From assembly GCF_023147505.1 (NCBI RefSeq), contig NZ_JAHXPB010000008.1, positions 62,001 through 126,000 on the forward strand: a DNA stretch of 64,000 bases. Reading direction: 5' to 3'. A program made the translations under genes and the position numbers. Position 1 is the stretch's first letter. Each line of letters starts with the position of its first letter. This DNA comes from Brevundimonas sp. EYE_349 (GTDB lineage Bacteria > Pseudomonadota > Alphaproteobacteria > Caulobacterales > Caulobacteraceae). The notes below the pieces were generated by a model. The model searched no databases. It saw nothing but the letters and a program-made list of their open reading frames with translations, and was not told where the DNA came from. Below, piece by piece: positions 27,310 to 37,009 of this stretch.

Positions 27310-28506
27310 ATGATGAAACTCGGCACCCCGCTTTCCGACACCGCCGTGCGCGTGATGCTGCTCGGCGCGGGCGAACTGGGCAAGGAGGTCGCCATCGAGC
27401 TGCAGCGGCTGGGCGCCGAGGTGATCGCTGTGGACCGTTATCCCAACGCTCCGGCCATGCAGGTCGCGCACCGCAGCCACGTCATCCCCATGACCGACGC
27501 CCAGGTGCTGAACGGCGTCATCCTGGCCGAGGCGCCGCACATCATCGTGCCCGAGATCGAGGCCATCGCCACCGAGGTTCTGGCCGATATCGAGGCGGCG
27601 GGCATGGCGCGGGTCGTTCCCACCGCCCGCGCGGTTCAGCTGACCATGAACCGCGAGGGCATCCGCAAGCTGGCCGCCGAGACCCTCGGCCTGCCCACCA
27701 GCCCCTACGCCTTCGCAGGATCGCCTGAGGAACTGGCGGCGGGCGCTGAGATCGTCGGCTATCCCAACTTCGTCAAGCCGGTCATGTCTTCGTCCGGCAA
27801 GGGGCAGTCCTTCGTCGAGAACCCCGACGAAATCGCCGACGCCTGGACCTATGCCCAGGAAGGCGGCCGCGTCGCGGGCGCGCGCGTCATCGTCGAGGGC
27901 CGGATCGATTTCGACTTCGAGATCACCCTGCTGACCGTGCGTTCGCTGCGCGATGGCGTGGTCGTCACCGACTTCTGCGCCCCCATCGGCCATCGCCAGG
28001 TCAAGGGCGACTATGTCGAGAGCTGGCAGCCTCAGGCCATGACGCCCGCCGCGCTGGCCGCTTCGCAGGACATCGCCGGCAAGGTGACGGAGGCGCTAGG
28101 CGGCCTGGGCGTCTTCGGCGTCGAACTGTTCGTCAAGGGCGATCAGGTCTGGTTCTCCGAGGTTTCGCCCCGTCCGCACGACACCGGCCTGGTCACCCTG
28201 GCCAGCCAGACCATGAGCGAGTTCGCCCTGCACGCCCGCGCCATCCTGGGCCTGCCGGTCGATGTGACCCAGCGCGAGCCCGCCGCCAGCGCGGTCATCT
28301 ATGGCGGCCTGGAGGCTGAGGGCGTCGCCTTCGAGGGCGTGGCCGAGGCCCTGTCGGTCCCCACCGCCGACCTGCGCCTGTTCGGCAAGCCCGAAGCCTT
28401 CGAGCGCCGCCGCATGGGCGTGGCGACCGCGCGCGGCGCCGATGTGGATCAGGCCCGCGAACGGGCGCGCGAGGCGGCCGGGCGGGTGAAGGTCGTTCGG
28501 GGCTGA
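27310..28506 (+). CDS. purT: Formate-dependent phosphoribosylglycinamide formyltransferase
   Basis: 398 residues. PurT makes FGAR from GAR, formate and ATP, replacing the folate-dependent PurN step. The ATP-grasp fold has [19 protein letters not shown] at the N-terminus, [13 protein letters not shown] as the ATP loop, and [14 protein letters not shown] with the metal-binding Glu and the Arg. AGGAGC lies just before the ATG pair at 27310. No purN is in the window. Confidence 0.96.
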   Translation: MMKLGTPLSDTAVRVMLLGAGELGKEVAIELQRLGAEVIAVDRYPNAPAMQVAHRSHVIPMTDAQVLNGVILAEAPHIIVPEIEAIATEVLADIEAAGMARVVPTARAVQLTMNREGIRKLAAETLGLPTSPYAFAGSPEELAAGAEIVGYPNFVKPVMSSSGKGQSFVENPDEIADAWTYAQEGGRVAGARVIVEGRIDFDFEITLLTVRSLRDGVVVTDFCAPIGHRQVKGDYVESWQPQAMTPAALAASQDIAGKVTEALGGLGVFGVELFVKGDQVWFSEVSPRPHDTGLVTLASQTMSEFALHARAILGLPVDVTQREPAASAVIYGGLEAEGVAFEGVAEALSVPTADLRLFGKPEAFERRRMGVATARGADVDQARERAREAAGRVKVVRG

Positions 28507-28612
28507 CGCCGACCCTCCTCCACCTCTACGACTTTGGTCGATTGGCCTTGTCCCGCATTGTGGTGCAAACCATGGGCGAGGGCCGCGATCAGTCGGCTGG
28601 GAGGGAACTGTC

Positions 28613-30700
28613 GTGGGCAAGCTGAGCACACCCATAATCTTCGGCGCCATCGCCATCCTGGGGGCCGTGTCCCTGGGCGTCATCGCCCTGCATCAGGGCG
28701 AGAGCATCAGCGCGGTCTGGATGGTGGTCGCCGCCGTCTGCACCTATGCGATCGCCTATCGGTTCTACAGCCGGTATCTGGCCAACAAGGTCATGGGATT
28801 GAACCCCGCGCGCCTGACGCCCGCCATGCGTCGCAACGACGGGCTGGACTATGTGCCGACGCCCCGAAATGTCCTGTTCGGCCACCACTTCGCCGCCATC
28901 GCGGGGGCCGGGCCGCTGGTCGGGCCCGTGCTGGCCGCGCAGATGGGCTATCTGCCCGGCGTCTTGTGGATCCTGGTCGGCGCCGTGCTGGCGGGGGCGG
29001 TGCAGGACATGATGGTCCTGTTCATGTCCACGCGCCGCGACGGCAAGTCCTTGGGCGACATGATCCGCACCGAGATGGGGAATATCCCCGGCATCATCGC
29101 CCAGGTCGGCGTCCTGATGATCATGGTCATCATCCTGGCCGTTCTGGCCCTGGTGGTGGTCAAGGCCCTGGCCGAAAGCCCGTGGGGCACGTTCACCGTC
29201 GCCGCCACCATCCCCATCGCCATCTTCATGGGCCTGTACACCCGCTTCCTGCGCCCCGGCCGCGTGGGCGAGGTGTCGGTGATTGGCGTCGTCCTGCTGA
29301 TCCTGGCCATCATCGGCGGCGGCCATGTCGCGGCTGATCCCTATTGGGGCCCGGCCTTCACCCTGACCGGCCCGACCCTGGCCATTCTGATGATGATCTA
29401 TGGCTTCATCGCCTCGGTCATTCCGGTGTGGTTGCTGCTGGCGCCGCGCGATTACCTGTCCACCTTCCTGAAGATCGGCGCCATCGTGGCCTTGGCCGTC
29501 GGCATCCTGATCGTGCGTCCGCACCTGCAGATGCCGGCCATCACCCCCTTCATCGACGGCACCGGCCCGGTCTTCGCCGGGGCCCTGTTCCCCTTCCTGT
29601 TCATCACCATCGCCTGTGGCGCCGTGTCGGGCTTCCACGCCCTGATCTCTTCGGGCACCACGCCCAAGCTGCTGGAGAACGAAGCCCAGATCCCGATGAT
29701 CGGCTATGGCGCCATGCTGTGCGAAAGCTTCGTCGCGGTCATGGCCCTGATCGCCGCCACGGTTCTGGACCCGGCGGTCTATTTCGCCATGAACAGCCCG
29801 GCCGCCGTGATCGGCAAGGATGCGGCCTCGGCCGCCGCCGCCGTGGCCCAGTGGGGCTTCCACATCACGCCCGGAGAGTTGGAGCAACTGGCCCGCGACG
29901 TGGGCGAGCACTCGATCCTGTCGCGCGCGGGCGGCGCCCCGACCCTGGCGGTCGGCATGGCGCACATCCTGTCCAGCGTGATCGGCGGCAAGGCGATGAT
30001 GGCCTTCTGGTATCACTTCGCCATCCTGTTCGAGGCCCTGTTCATCCTGACGACCGTGGACGCCGGCACCCGCGTCTGCCGCTTCATGATCCAGGATCTG
30101 CTGGGCGTCGCGGTTCCCAAGATGCGCGAAACCAAGTCCTGGGCCGCCAACGTCGTGGCCACGGCCCTGACGGTCGGTCTGTGGGGCTATTTCCTCTATA
30201 CCGGCGTGGTCGATCCGCTGGGCGGCATCAACAGCCTGTGGCCCCTGTTCGGCATCGCCAACCAGATGCTGGCGGCCGTCGCCCTGATCCTGGGGACCGT
30301 GGTCCTGTTCAAGATGAAGCGCGAGAAGTTCGCCTGGGTCATGGTCGTGCCAGCGACCTGGCTGCTGATCTGCACCCTGACGGCGGGCTTCCAGAAGCTG
30401 TTCCACCCCGAGGTCCGCATCGGCTTCCTGGCCCATGCCCGGAAGTATCAGGAGGCGCTGGGCGCCGGCGAACTGATCGCCCCGGCCAAGTCGGCGGCGG
30501 ACATGCATCGGATCGTGGTCAACGACTACGTCAACTCGGCGCTGACGGCGGGCTTCCTGTTCGTGGTCATCACCATGGTCGTCTATGGCGTCCTGGCCTG
30601 CCGCAAGGCCTATCGCAACAACCGTCCGACCGTGCGCGAATATCCCGAAAGCCACGAACTGACCCCGGCCGACGAAGCCGCGGACGTGGCCCGTGCCTGA
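28613..30700 (+). CDS. cstA: Carbon starvation protein CstA, pyruvate/peptide transporter
   Basis: 695 residues with a GTG start after GGGAGGGA. A large membrane protein with about 16-18 hydrophobic segments. CstA signatures are YRFYSRYLANKVMGL, GHHFAAIAGAGPLVGPVLAA, ISSGTTPKLLENE and DAGTRVCRFMIQDLLG. The family imports pyruvate (CstA/BtsT) or peptides in E. coli. It overlaps the ybdD gene by eight bases, the standard pair. Confidence 0.95.
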   Translation: MGKLSTPIIFGAIAILGAVSLGVIALHQGESISAVWMVVAAVCTYAIAYRFYSRYLANKVMGLNPARLTPAMRRNDGLDYVPTPRNVLFGHHFAAIAGAGPLVGPVLAAQMGYLPGVLWILVGAVLAGAVQDMMVLFMSTRRDGKSLGDMIRTEMGNIPGIIAQVGVLMIMVIILAVLALVVVKALAESPWGTFTVAATIPIAIFMGLYTRFLRPGRVGEVSVIGVVLLILAIIGGGHVAADPYWGPAFTLTGPTLAILMMIYGFIASVIPVWLLLAPRDYLSTFLKIGAIVALAVGILIVRPHLQMPAITPFIDGTGPVFAGALFPFLFITIACGAVSGFHALISSGTTPKLLENEAQIPMIGYGAMLCESFVAVMALIAATVLDPAVYFAMNSPAAVIGKDAASAAAAVAQWGFHITPGELEQLARDVGEHSILSRAGGAPTLAVGMAHILSSVIGGKAMMAFWYHFAILFEALFILTTVDAGTRVCRFMIQDLLGVAVPKMRETKSWAANVVATALTVGLWGYFLYTGVVDPLGGINSLWPLFGIANQMLAAVALILGTVVLFKMKREKFAWVMVVPATWLLICTLTAGFQKLFHPEVRIGFLAHARKYQEALGAGELIAPAKSAADMHRIVVNDYVNSALTAGFLFVVITMVVYGVLACRKAYRNNRPTVREYPESHELTPADEAADVARA

Positions 30701-30926
30701 CCCCTCGAACGAGGACCTGCTGTGCCTGTGCCGCGAAACCGCCCTGCGGTGGGGTCGCGGCGTCAGGCGCACGGCCGGGGCCATGATCGGCCAGCCGGAC
30801 TATCAGGCCTATGTCGACCATGCGGCGGCGACCCATCCCGACCAGCCGCCGCTGGACAAGACCGCCTTCTTCCGCCTGCACGAACAACGCCGGTTCGGCG
30901 GGGCGGGCGGGTTCAAATGCTGCTGA
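30693..30926 (+). CDS. YbdD/YjiX family small protein, CstA partner
   Basis: 77 residues, GTG start at 30693 within the end of cstA. Visible are the acidic N-terminus, RTAGAMIGQPDYQAYVDH and FFRLHEQRRFGGAGGFKCC, the family's typical FGGxGGxRCC-like end. Members lie directly after cstA or yjiY and are thought to be needed for transport activity. Confidence 0.9.
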   Translation: MPDPSNEDLLCLCRETALRWGRGVRRTAGAMIGQPDYQAYVDHAAATHPDQPPLDKTAFFRLHEQRRFGGAGGFKCC

Positions 30927-30948
30927 TCGCTCTTTGATCTTGCGCTCC

Positions 30949-31062
30949 TCCCGGCGAAAGCCGGGACCCAGCGCTTTGGACGTTCAACCCGGACCCAAAG
31001 CGCCAGCCGCCAATCCAACGTACCCATCTTGCAAAAGAACTGGGTCCCGGCTTTCGCCGGGA
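30949..31062. repeat. Nested extragenic inverted repeat
   Basis: The 23 bases at 30949-30971 recur in inverted form at 31040-31062. Each arm itself folds as CCCGGC-GAAA-GCCGGG with a stable tetraloop. Inside, GCGCTTTGG (30971-30979) is inverted as CCAAAGCGC (30995-31003). This gives a cruciform-like unit between the convergent ends of ybdD and the S41 peptidase gene. No open frame or transposase is present, so it is an extragenic repeat, possibly also a terminator for both genes. Confidence 0.75.
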
Positions 31063-31084
31063 TGGGGCGATAGAAGAAAATGAG

Positions 31085-32362
31085 CTAGAGCGGGCCGGGT
31101 CGGTCAGCGGCGCCCGCCCGATCCTGGCTGCGAAGCGCCGCAATGGCGGCCTCCAGCGTCGGGTCGTCGCCGGCGCGTCTTTGGGCCACCGTGCGAGGGG
31201 CGGCGATGTCTGGCGTCACCCCGCGCTTTTCCAGCCGCGTCCCGCCGGCGGTGACGAAATCCGCCCGGCTTAGGGTCAGCCGCCCTCCATCCGGCAGATT
31301 GGTCTCCTGCGCGATCAGCACCGACCCGCCGGTCCGTTCCCCCACCACGATGCCGCGTCGCGCCTCTTGCAGGGCCGCCGGCGTCAGTTCAGCCGCGCTG
31401 CGACTGCCCTGATCGACCAGGACGGCGACGGGGTTGGCCAGGGGATCGCGCCGGTCGCCACAGTCGCCCGCCGCCCTCAGCACCACCGCCCGCCCGGTTC
31501 GCCCCGTCCGCGTCGCCCAGGCCTGATTGCGAGGAAGGAAACAGGTCAGGACCGATTCGGCCTCCCACAATCGCCCGCCAGGATTGCCGCGCAGATCAAG
31601 CACCACGTCCACATCGGGCGGCAGTCCCTCCAGCGCGCTGCCCATCCACGGTCCCAGGCCCTTGTCGAACTGCTCGACCCGCAGCACCAGGACGCCGGGC
31701 CGCGACGTATCGGCGACGAAGGGCTGGACGGCATCCATGATGCGCGGCGTCAGGGTCGTCTCTCGCCGCTGGCCCGCCTCGTCGGTCAGGACCAGATGCA
31801 CGGGTCGGCCGTCGAACGCCTCCACGTCCGGTCCCCACGGCCGACCGTCAACGGTTTTCAGCGCCCAGCCCAGTTGGATGCCCGCCTCCTCGGCCGGAGA
31901 ACCGTGTCGGATGCGCTCCACGGTCCAGTCGTCCGGCGTCTGGCCCCGCATCAGGGTCATACCCATCACGGCCCGACGCGCGAACTGCATTTCCTGACGC
32001 CGGACGGCGGCCGGCGGGCTGGCGGCGGCGTGGCCGTCATCCAGCAGGTCCAGCATGGCGTTCAGCACCCGGTACAGCGCCCGCTCGTCCGGCGCCGCCA
32101 TGGCCTGAGGTCGGAACTGGGTCCGCGCCGCGCGCCAGTCCACGCCATGCAATGAAGGGTCGTAATAGCCGCGCCGAACCTCGTCCCACACCCGGTCGAA
32201 CACACGCTGATTCAACCGTTCCTGCGCGCGACTTGGCGCGACGCCTGCCGCGCTGACCGGCGCCAGGGGCGCAGCGACCGCCGAAGCCGCCGACCCGAGG
32301 GGCAGCCCCAGCAACACGACCCCGAACAGGCGAGACGAAAGAGATAGACGCATAGGCCGCAT
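31085..32362 (-). CDS. S41-family peptidase, exported
   Basis: 425 residues from the ATG at 32362 (CAAGGTCAG upstream); 32353 and 32407 are other in-frame starts. A signal peptide ends near AVAA-PL. A PDZ-like region includes GSPAEEAGIQLGWALKTVDG. The protease core has LDLRGNPGGRLWEAESVL and the nucleophile region DQGSRSAAEL. The Ser-Lys type motif GEKTFGKG is replaced by GERTGGSV, with no lysine. A His lies in LDDGHAAASP, as in tricorn-like members. It may use a Ser-His arrangement or be inactive. Confidence 0.85.
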   Translation of the reverse strand: MRPMRLSLSSRLFGVVLLGLPLGSAASAVAAPLAPVSAAGVAPSRAQERLNQRVFDRVWDEVRRGYYDPSLHGVDWRAARTQFRPQAMAAPDERALYRVLNAMLDLLDDGHAAASPPAAVRRQEMQFARRAVMGMTLMRGQTPDDWTVERIRHGSPAEEAGIQLGWALKTVDGRPWGPDVEAFDGRPVHLVLTDEAGQRRETTLTPRIMDAVQPFVADTSRPGVLVLRVEQFDKGLGPWMGSALEGLPPDVDVVLDLRGNPGGRLWEAESVLTCFLPRNQAWATRTGRTGRAVVLRAAGDCGDRRDPLANPVAVLVDQGSRSAAELTPAALQEARRGIVVGERTGGSVLIAQETNLPDGGRLTLSRADFVTAGGTRLEKRGVTPDIAAPRTVAQRRAGDDPTLEAAIAALRSQDRAGAADRPGPL

Positions 32363-32482
32363 CTGACCTTGCCGCCCCGGTCGTCTCAAATCACGAATGC
32401 GCGTCATTGGCGCAGATGGGCCGCAACGCCGAACCGTTCATCGCGTCTCCCTTCTCGCCCCATGCCGTGATAGGGGCGCGGA

Positions 32483-33181
32483 ATGAGCATCACCACGGTC
32501 GGCCTCGACGCCGACGACACCCTTTGGCACAACGAGACGATCTTCCGCCTGACCCACGCGCGGTTCGTCGATCTGCTGGCCGACCACGGCGACGAGGCGA
32601 CCATCGAGGCGCGTTTGGCCGAGACCGAACAGCGCAACCTGCGTCTCTATGGCTACGGCGTGAAGGGCTTCACCCTGTCGATGATCGAGACGGCGATGGA
32701 GCTGACGGGCGGTTCCGCCCCGCCCCAAGTCGTGCGTGAGATACTGGCGGCCGGCCGCGAGATGCTGGCCCACCCGGTCGAAACCCTGCCCGGCGTGGAC
32801 GAAGTCATCGCCGAACTGTCAGAGAAATATCGCCTTGTGTTGATCACCAAGGGCGACCTGCTGGATCAGGAACGCAAACTGGCCGCGTCCGGCCTGGGTG
32901 AACGGTTCAGCGCGGTCGAGATCGTGTCCGAGAAGGACCGCGCCACCTACGACCGCGTCTTCGCGCGTCACGGAACAGGCGCGGCCGAGGCCGTCATGGC
33001 CGGCAACTCCATGAAGTCCGACGTCCTGCCCGCCATCGCCGCCGGCGCCTTCGGCGTCCACATCCCTTACCACGTCACCTGGGCCCACGAATTGGCCGAC
33101 GCCCCTGTTGACGAGCCCCGCTACGTCTCCCTGGCCCGCATCGGCGAACTGCCCGACTGGATCGCGGCGATCAATTGTTGA
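32483..33181 (+). CDS. HAD-superfamily phosphatase (YjjG/PGP-like)
   Basis: 232 residues. HAD motif I is GLDADDTLW with nucleophile Asp and the acid Asp two residues on; motif II is LITKG; the lysine is in VEIVSEKDRATY; motif IV is MAGNSMKSDVLPA with paired acidic positions. The helical cap between residues 15 and 90 is the subclass IA type. Substrates could be phosphoglycolate or nucleotides; nothing local decides. It is divergent from the S41 peptidase. Confidence 0.88.
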   Translation: MSITTVGLDADDTLWHNETIFRLTHARFVDLLADHGDEATIEARLAETEQRNLRLYGYGVKGFTLSMIETAMELTGGSAPPQVVREILAAGREMLAHPVETLPGVDEVIAELSEKYRLVLITKGDLLDQERKLAASGLGERFSAVEIVSEKDRATYDRVFARHGTGAAEAVMAGNSMKSDVLPAIAAGAFGVHIPYHVTWAHELADAPVDEPRYVSLARIGELPDWIAAINC

Positions 33182-33476
33182 GACAGAGCCTACTTTGAAA
33201 GCCCTGGCGGTCCCGAGAAGACGGTAAGCCGGAAGGCCCATAATAAGTCTTGAATAACGTCATACGGTGCTTGAGCAGGCTAAAAGCTCAGCTTCCCATC
33301 AGGATGGGTAAGTGTGTCTATTCTAAAACAGTAAGAATGTATAACGTCGTTATTCGGTCTATAATCGCGACCTGCCTTGACGTCACCTTCTGTGTCAGGT
33401 TTGTGACCCGCAAGCGGCGGATCAACGACGTCTTTTGGCGTCTTGTCCCCCATCGGCCGCGCCATACGGAGTCCAT
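33182..33476 (+). promoter_or_regulatory. Leader/promoter region of the TonB-dependent receptor
   Basis: About 295 bases, visibly more AT-rich than its surroundings, with no convincing gene. A GTCAC (33382-33386) and GTGAC (33403-33407) inverted pair lies 70-95 bases before the receptor ATG and could be an operator. Runs such as TCTATAATCG (33358-33367) could serve as a -10. No Fur-box-like palindrome or riboswitch was recognised. Confidence 0.4.
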
Positions 33477-36400
33477 ATGCGAAATATTCTACTGTCATCA
33501 ACGGTGCTCGCGGGCGCCCTGATCGCCACGACCGCCTTCGCTCAAGATTTGCCTGCCCAGACGACGTCCCCCTCAGACGCTTCGGCCACGCAACTGGGCG
33601 AAATCATCGTCACTGGATCGCGCATCCGTCGCAGCGCCGCAAATGCGCCGACGCCTTTGATCCAGGTGTCGCAGGATGAAATCCTGTCGACCGGCCAGAC
33701 CAGCGTCATCGACTATCTAGCGACCATTCCGGCGCTTCAAAACTCGACGGTGCCCTCCGACACCACCGGACAAACCCTGAACACCGGCGGCCTCTCGCTG
33801 CCCAACCTGCGCTCGCTGGGCGCGGGTCGCACGCTGACGCTGGTCGACGGTCGTCGGCATGTCGGGTCTTCCGGCGGCGAGCTTTCGGTGGACGTGGACA
33901 CCATTCCGCGCCTGCTTATCCAGAATGTTGAAATCATCACGGGCGGCGCCTCTTCGGTGTACGGCGCCGACGCGGTTTCCGGCGTTGTCAACTTCATCCT
34001 GAAGAAGGACTTCGAAGGCCTGGAGATCGACGCCAACTACGGCCAGATCAACAGTAACGGCGAAGCTAGCCGCCGCATTTCAGGCTTGGTCGGCAAGAAC
34101 TTCTTCGATGACCGGCTGAACGTCTATGCACACGCCGAGTACGAAAAGATCGACAACGTCGATTCGATGGACATCAACTGGATCCGTCGCGCCCCGATCC
34201 GCCTGGCTATCGACGCCGATCCCACGACGGCGCCTTATGACGGCCGTCTCGACGCCACGGTCTTCTATGGCGTTAACCGTCTGGACATCCTGCCGTGGGG
34301 CCAAACCACGCTGGCCAACTTGCAACAGCCCAGCGACCTGACTAACCCCAACATTCCTTACCAAAACTGCTTTGGCGACAGCGGCTTCACCTATGCCGCA
34401 AACTGCTACGGAATCACGCCCGGCAAGACCTACGTCTATGACGGCGCGAACGGCCGTCTGGCGAACTTCGGTCAACGCGTCGGCAACGTCGGCATCAACC
34501 GCCCCTACAACATCGGCGGTGACGGCATGCCTTTGGGCGAAGTGGCCGGCTACAGCCGCGTGCCTGCATCGGAATCGCAGCGTTACCAGGTCGGCACCAA
34601 CTTCAAGGTCACGGACGCCATCAGCTTCTTTGCAGAGGCGAAATACGTCACCGAAGACACCTTCATGCGGGGTCAGCGGACGTTCTTCGACATCGATCTG
34701 GACAATAGCTCCTATGCTGCGAACGACACGAATTCGATCTGGGGCACCTCGGCCTTCGACCTGCGCTGGGACGACAACGCCTTCCTGCCGCAGAACCTGA
34801 AGACGGCGATCGCCGCCAATCGCATCGATGTGTATGCGCCGCCGACGGCAGCAAACGCGGGCCAGTTGATCCGCAGCCAGGCGTTGCCGATCGCGCGTCA
34901 CAGCTTCTTCGGCCCTGACCGGACGCAGTCGAACACCCGTGATATCCAACGCTATGTCGCTGGCTTCAAGGGCGATCACGGGCCGATGGGCTTCGCCAAG
35001 TCGCTGTCCTGGGACCTGGGCTACACCTACGGCAAGGCCGAGATCGAAAACATCGAGCGCGCTGTCGATTCGCAGCGCATGGCGCTCGCCGCCGACTCGG
35101 TCATCGACAGACTGGGTGTCGCTGGCCCGGCAGGCTCCATCGTCTGCCGCTCCAAATTGCTTCAGGCGCAAGGCGCGACCTTCATCGCCGACAAGCACCG
35201 CAGGGACGCAAACGGCGACCCCACCAACCTGCTGGACACGGAATACGGCCGCAACTCGATCGCGCAATGTGCGCCGCTGAACATCTTCGGCGCAGGCAAT
35301 CAGTCGGCTGAAGCGCTGCAGTACGTGGACGCCGCCGTCGTTGTTAAGGAAATGAACGAACAGCAGCAGGCTGTCGGATCGATCTCCACCGAACTCTGGG
35401 ATCTATGGGGCGCCGGCAACCTCGGCTTCGCCTTCGGCGGTGAATGGCGCAAGGAAACGACATCGGCCATCGGTCGTAGCGCAACGGCCGGCGACCGCCT
35501 GCTGTTCCTCAACACCGGAGCGGATTTCCCTGAAGTCAGCTATGAATCCAAGGAAGTGTTCACGGAGCTGTCCGTGCCGCTGTTCCGCGATTCCCGTCTT
35601 GGCGAATATGCCGAACTCAGCGGTTCGTACCGCTGGGCCGACTATTCGACGGTCGGCAATGTCGATGTCTACGGCGTGAACCTGGTTTATCGCCCGATCC
35701 GCGACATCACCTTCAAGACCAGCTTCAACTCCTCTGTTCGCGTTCCGAACCTCGGCGAGAACTACTCTCCGTTCGGCCAAACCTTCGCGAACAGCTTCGT
35801 TGATCCATGCGCGACCGCTAGCATCGCCGCGGTGAACGACCAGGAGACCAAGGCCAACCGCATCAAGAACTGCACGGCCCTGGCCGCGCAGAAGGGTCTG
35901 ATGTTCGACTTCGCCGGCGCGACCGCCACCAACACCGACGACTTCCGCCCGGACTACACCTCGGGCATCGCCGGCGTCAGCGGCGGCAATCCGAACCTGG
36001 AGCCGGAAGAATCCGAATCCTTCACCTTCTCGACCGTGCTTCAGCCGCGCTTCATCCCCGGCCTGACCATGACGCTGGATTATTACGAGATCCGCATCGA
36101 CAAGGTGATCGCCTCGGTCTCGGCTGAAGGGATCGCGAACAACTGCGTCAATGGCGCGGAACTAAACCTGGACGCCTGTAACTCGATCTTCCGCAACTCG
36201 CCGAACATTCCGTTCGGTGTCGGCGCACCGTCCGGCAATGCGATCGGCGGCTTCATCGAGCGGTCGTTCAACTACGCTGCTCTCGAGACCCGCGGGCTCG
36301 ATTTCGGCGCCAACTACACGCTGGAAACGGCTGACTTCGGCAAGAATTGGGGCGCCTTCGACTGGCGTGTGAACGGGTCATGGCTGATCGAGCAGAAGCA

Positions 36401-36812
36401 ATATCTGAACGAATCTGACCCGAGCGACTACGATGAACTGGCCGGAAGCATCGGTCTCAGCGGCACCAACGTCTATCCGCGTGTGCGTCTGAGCTCGTCG
36501 CTGGCATGGCGTCCGAACGACACCTGGAACATCAACTGGACGGCCGACTGGCAGTCGAGCGCCAACATCATTCGGGCGCGCGACTTCATCAACAACGCCG
36601 ACGCCCGCTTGGTCGACCAGATGGAGACTGGACCGTTCGTCCGCCACGATCTGACCGTTCGCTACAAGGTGCGGGACGATCTGACGCTGCGCGCCGGGGT
36701 GGTTAACCTGTTCGACGCAGAACAGCGCGATATCCTGGGCACGACCATCTACTCCAACTACGATCCCTACGGCCGTCGCTTCTTCGTCGGCCTGAACTTC
36801 CGCCCCTTCTAA
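33477..36812 (+). CDS. TonB-dependent outer-membrane receptor
   Basis: 1111 residues from the ATG at 33477. A signal peptide ends at AFA-QD. A TonB-box-like GEIIVTGSRIRRS is followed by the plug domain (TPLIQVSQDEIL, DGRRHVG, VEIITGGASSVYGADAVSGVVN) and a long beta-barrel with the terminal aromatic strand FFVGLNFRPF. It imports a scarce nutrient across the outer membrane with TonB energy. The family in Caulobacterales takes up saccharides, peptides and other compounds; no neighbour reveals the substrate. The barrel has large Asn/Asp-rich loops. Confidence 0.95.
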   Translation: MRNILLSSTVLAGALIATTAFAQDLPAQTTSPSDASATQLGEIIVTGSRIRRSAANAPTPLIQVSQDEILSTGQTSVIDYLATIPALQNSTVPSDTTGQTLNTGGLSLPNLRSLGAGRTLTLVDGRRHVGSSGGELSVDVDTIPRLLIQNVEIITGGASSVYGADAVSGVVNFILKKDFEGLEIDANYGQINSNGEASRRISGLVGKNFFDDRLNVYAHAEYEKIDNVDSMDINWIRRAPIRLAIDADPTTAPYDGRLDATVFYGVNRLDILPWGQTTLANLQQPSDLTNPNIPYQNCFGDSGFTYAANCYGITPGKTYVYDGANGRLANFGQRVGNVGINRPYNIGGDGMPLGEVAGYSRVPASESQRYQVGTNFKVTDAISFFAEAKYVTEDTFMRGQRTFFDIDLDNSSYAANDTNSIWGTSAFDLRWDDNAFLPQNLKTAIAANRIDVYAPPTAANAGQLIRSQALPIARHSFFGPDRTQSNTRDIQRYVAGFKGDHGPMGFAKSLSWDLGYTYGKAEIENIERAVDSQRMALAADSVIDRLGVAGPAGSIVCRSKLLQAQGATFIADKHRRDANGDPTNLLDTEYGRNSIAQCAPLNIFGAGNQSAEALQYVDAAVVVKEMNEQQQAVGSISTELWDLWGAGNLGFAFGGEWRKETTSAIGRSATAGDRLLFLNTGADFPEVSYESKEVFTELSVPLFRDSRLGEYAELSGSYRWADYSTVGNVDVYGVNLVYRPIRDITFKTSFNSSVRVPNLGENYSPFGQTFANSFVDPCATASIAAVNDQETKANRIKNCTALAAQKGLMFDFAGATATNTDDFRPDYTSGIAGVSGGNPNLEPEESESFTFSTVLQPRFIPGLTMTLDYYEIRIDKVIASVSAEGIANNCVNGAELNLDACNSIFRNSPNIPFGVGAPSGNAIGGFIERSFNYAALETRGLDFGANYTLETADFGKNWGAFDWRVNGSWLIEQKQYLNESDPSDYDELAGSIGLSGTNVYPRVRLSSSLAWRPNDTWNINWTADWQSSANIIRARDFINNADARLVDQMETGPFVRHDLTVRYKVRDDLTLRAGVVNLFDAEQRDILGTTIYSNYDPYGRRFFVGLNFRPF

Positions 36813-36836
36813 GGGAGGTTCGCTTCTGAGACTGGA

Positions 36837-36865
36837 GGGCGGCGTCGCAAGACGCCGCCCTTTTT
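36837..36865 (+). terminator. Rho-independent terminator after the TonB-dependent receptor
   Basis: Perfect 10-base stem GGGCGGCGTC/GACGCCGCCC with a GCAA tetraloop, followed by TTTTT. It is 24 bases after the receptor stop. Confidence 0.93.
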
Positions 36866-37009
36866 CTTTGCTCAGAGGCCGCACCGCCTTGTCAGGCGTC
36901 CCCTGCCTCTCTAAACGGGCCGCTTAACCGACAACATGACGCGAACGTCGCATGGCCCTGCCGTGCGGGGGCTTCTCGCGCGCGTAGAGACCGAAGGAAC
37001 AGGCCGCTC

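Noticed and set aside
28589..30784. Open frame of 731 codons opposite cstA
   Set aside because: Low-complexity, Asp/Gln/His-rich shadow of a membrane protein gene.
33250..33522. 90-codon open frame overlapping the receptor start
   Set aside because: It runs into the receptor gene in another frame and has irregular composition; more likely leader sequence.
34080..35267. Open frame of 395 codons opposite the TonB-dependent receptor
   Set aside because: No ribosome site, no domain, fully inside a certain gene.
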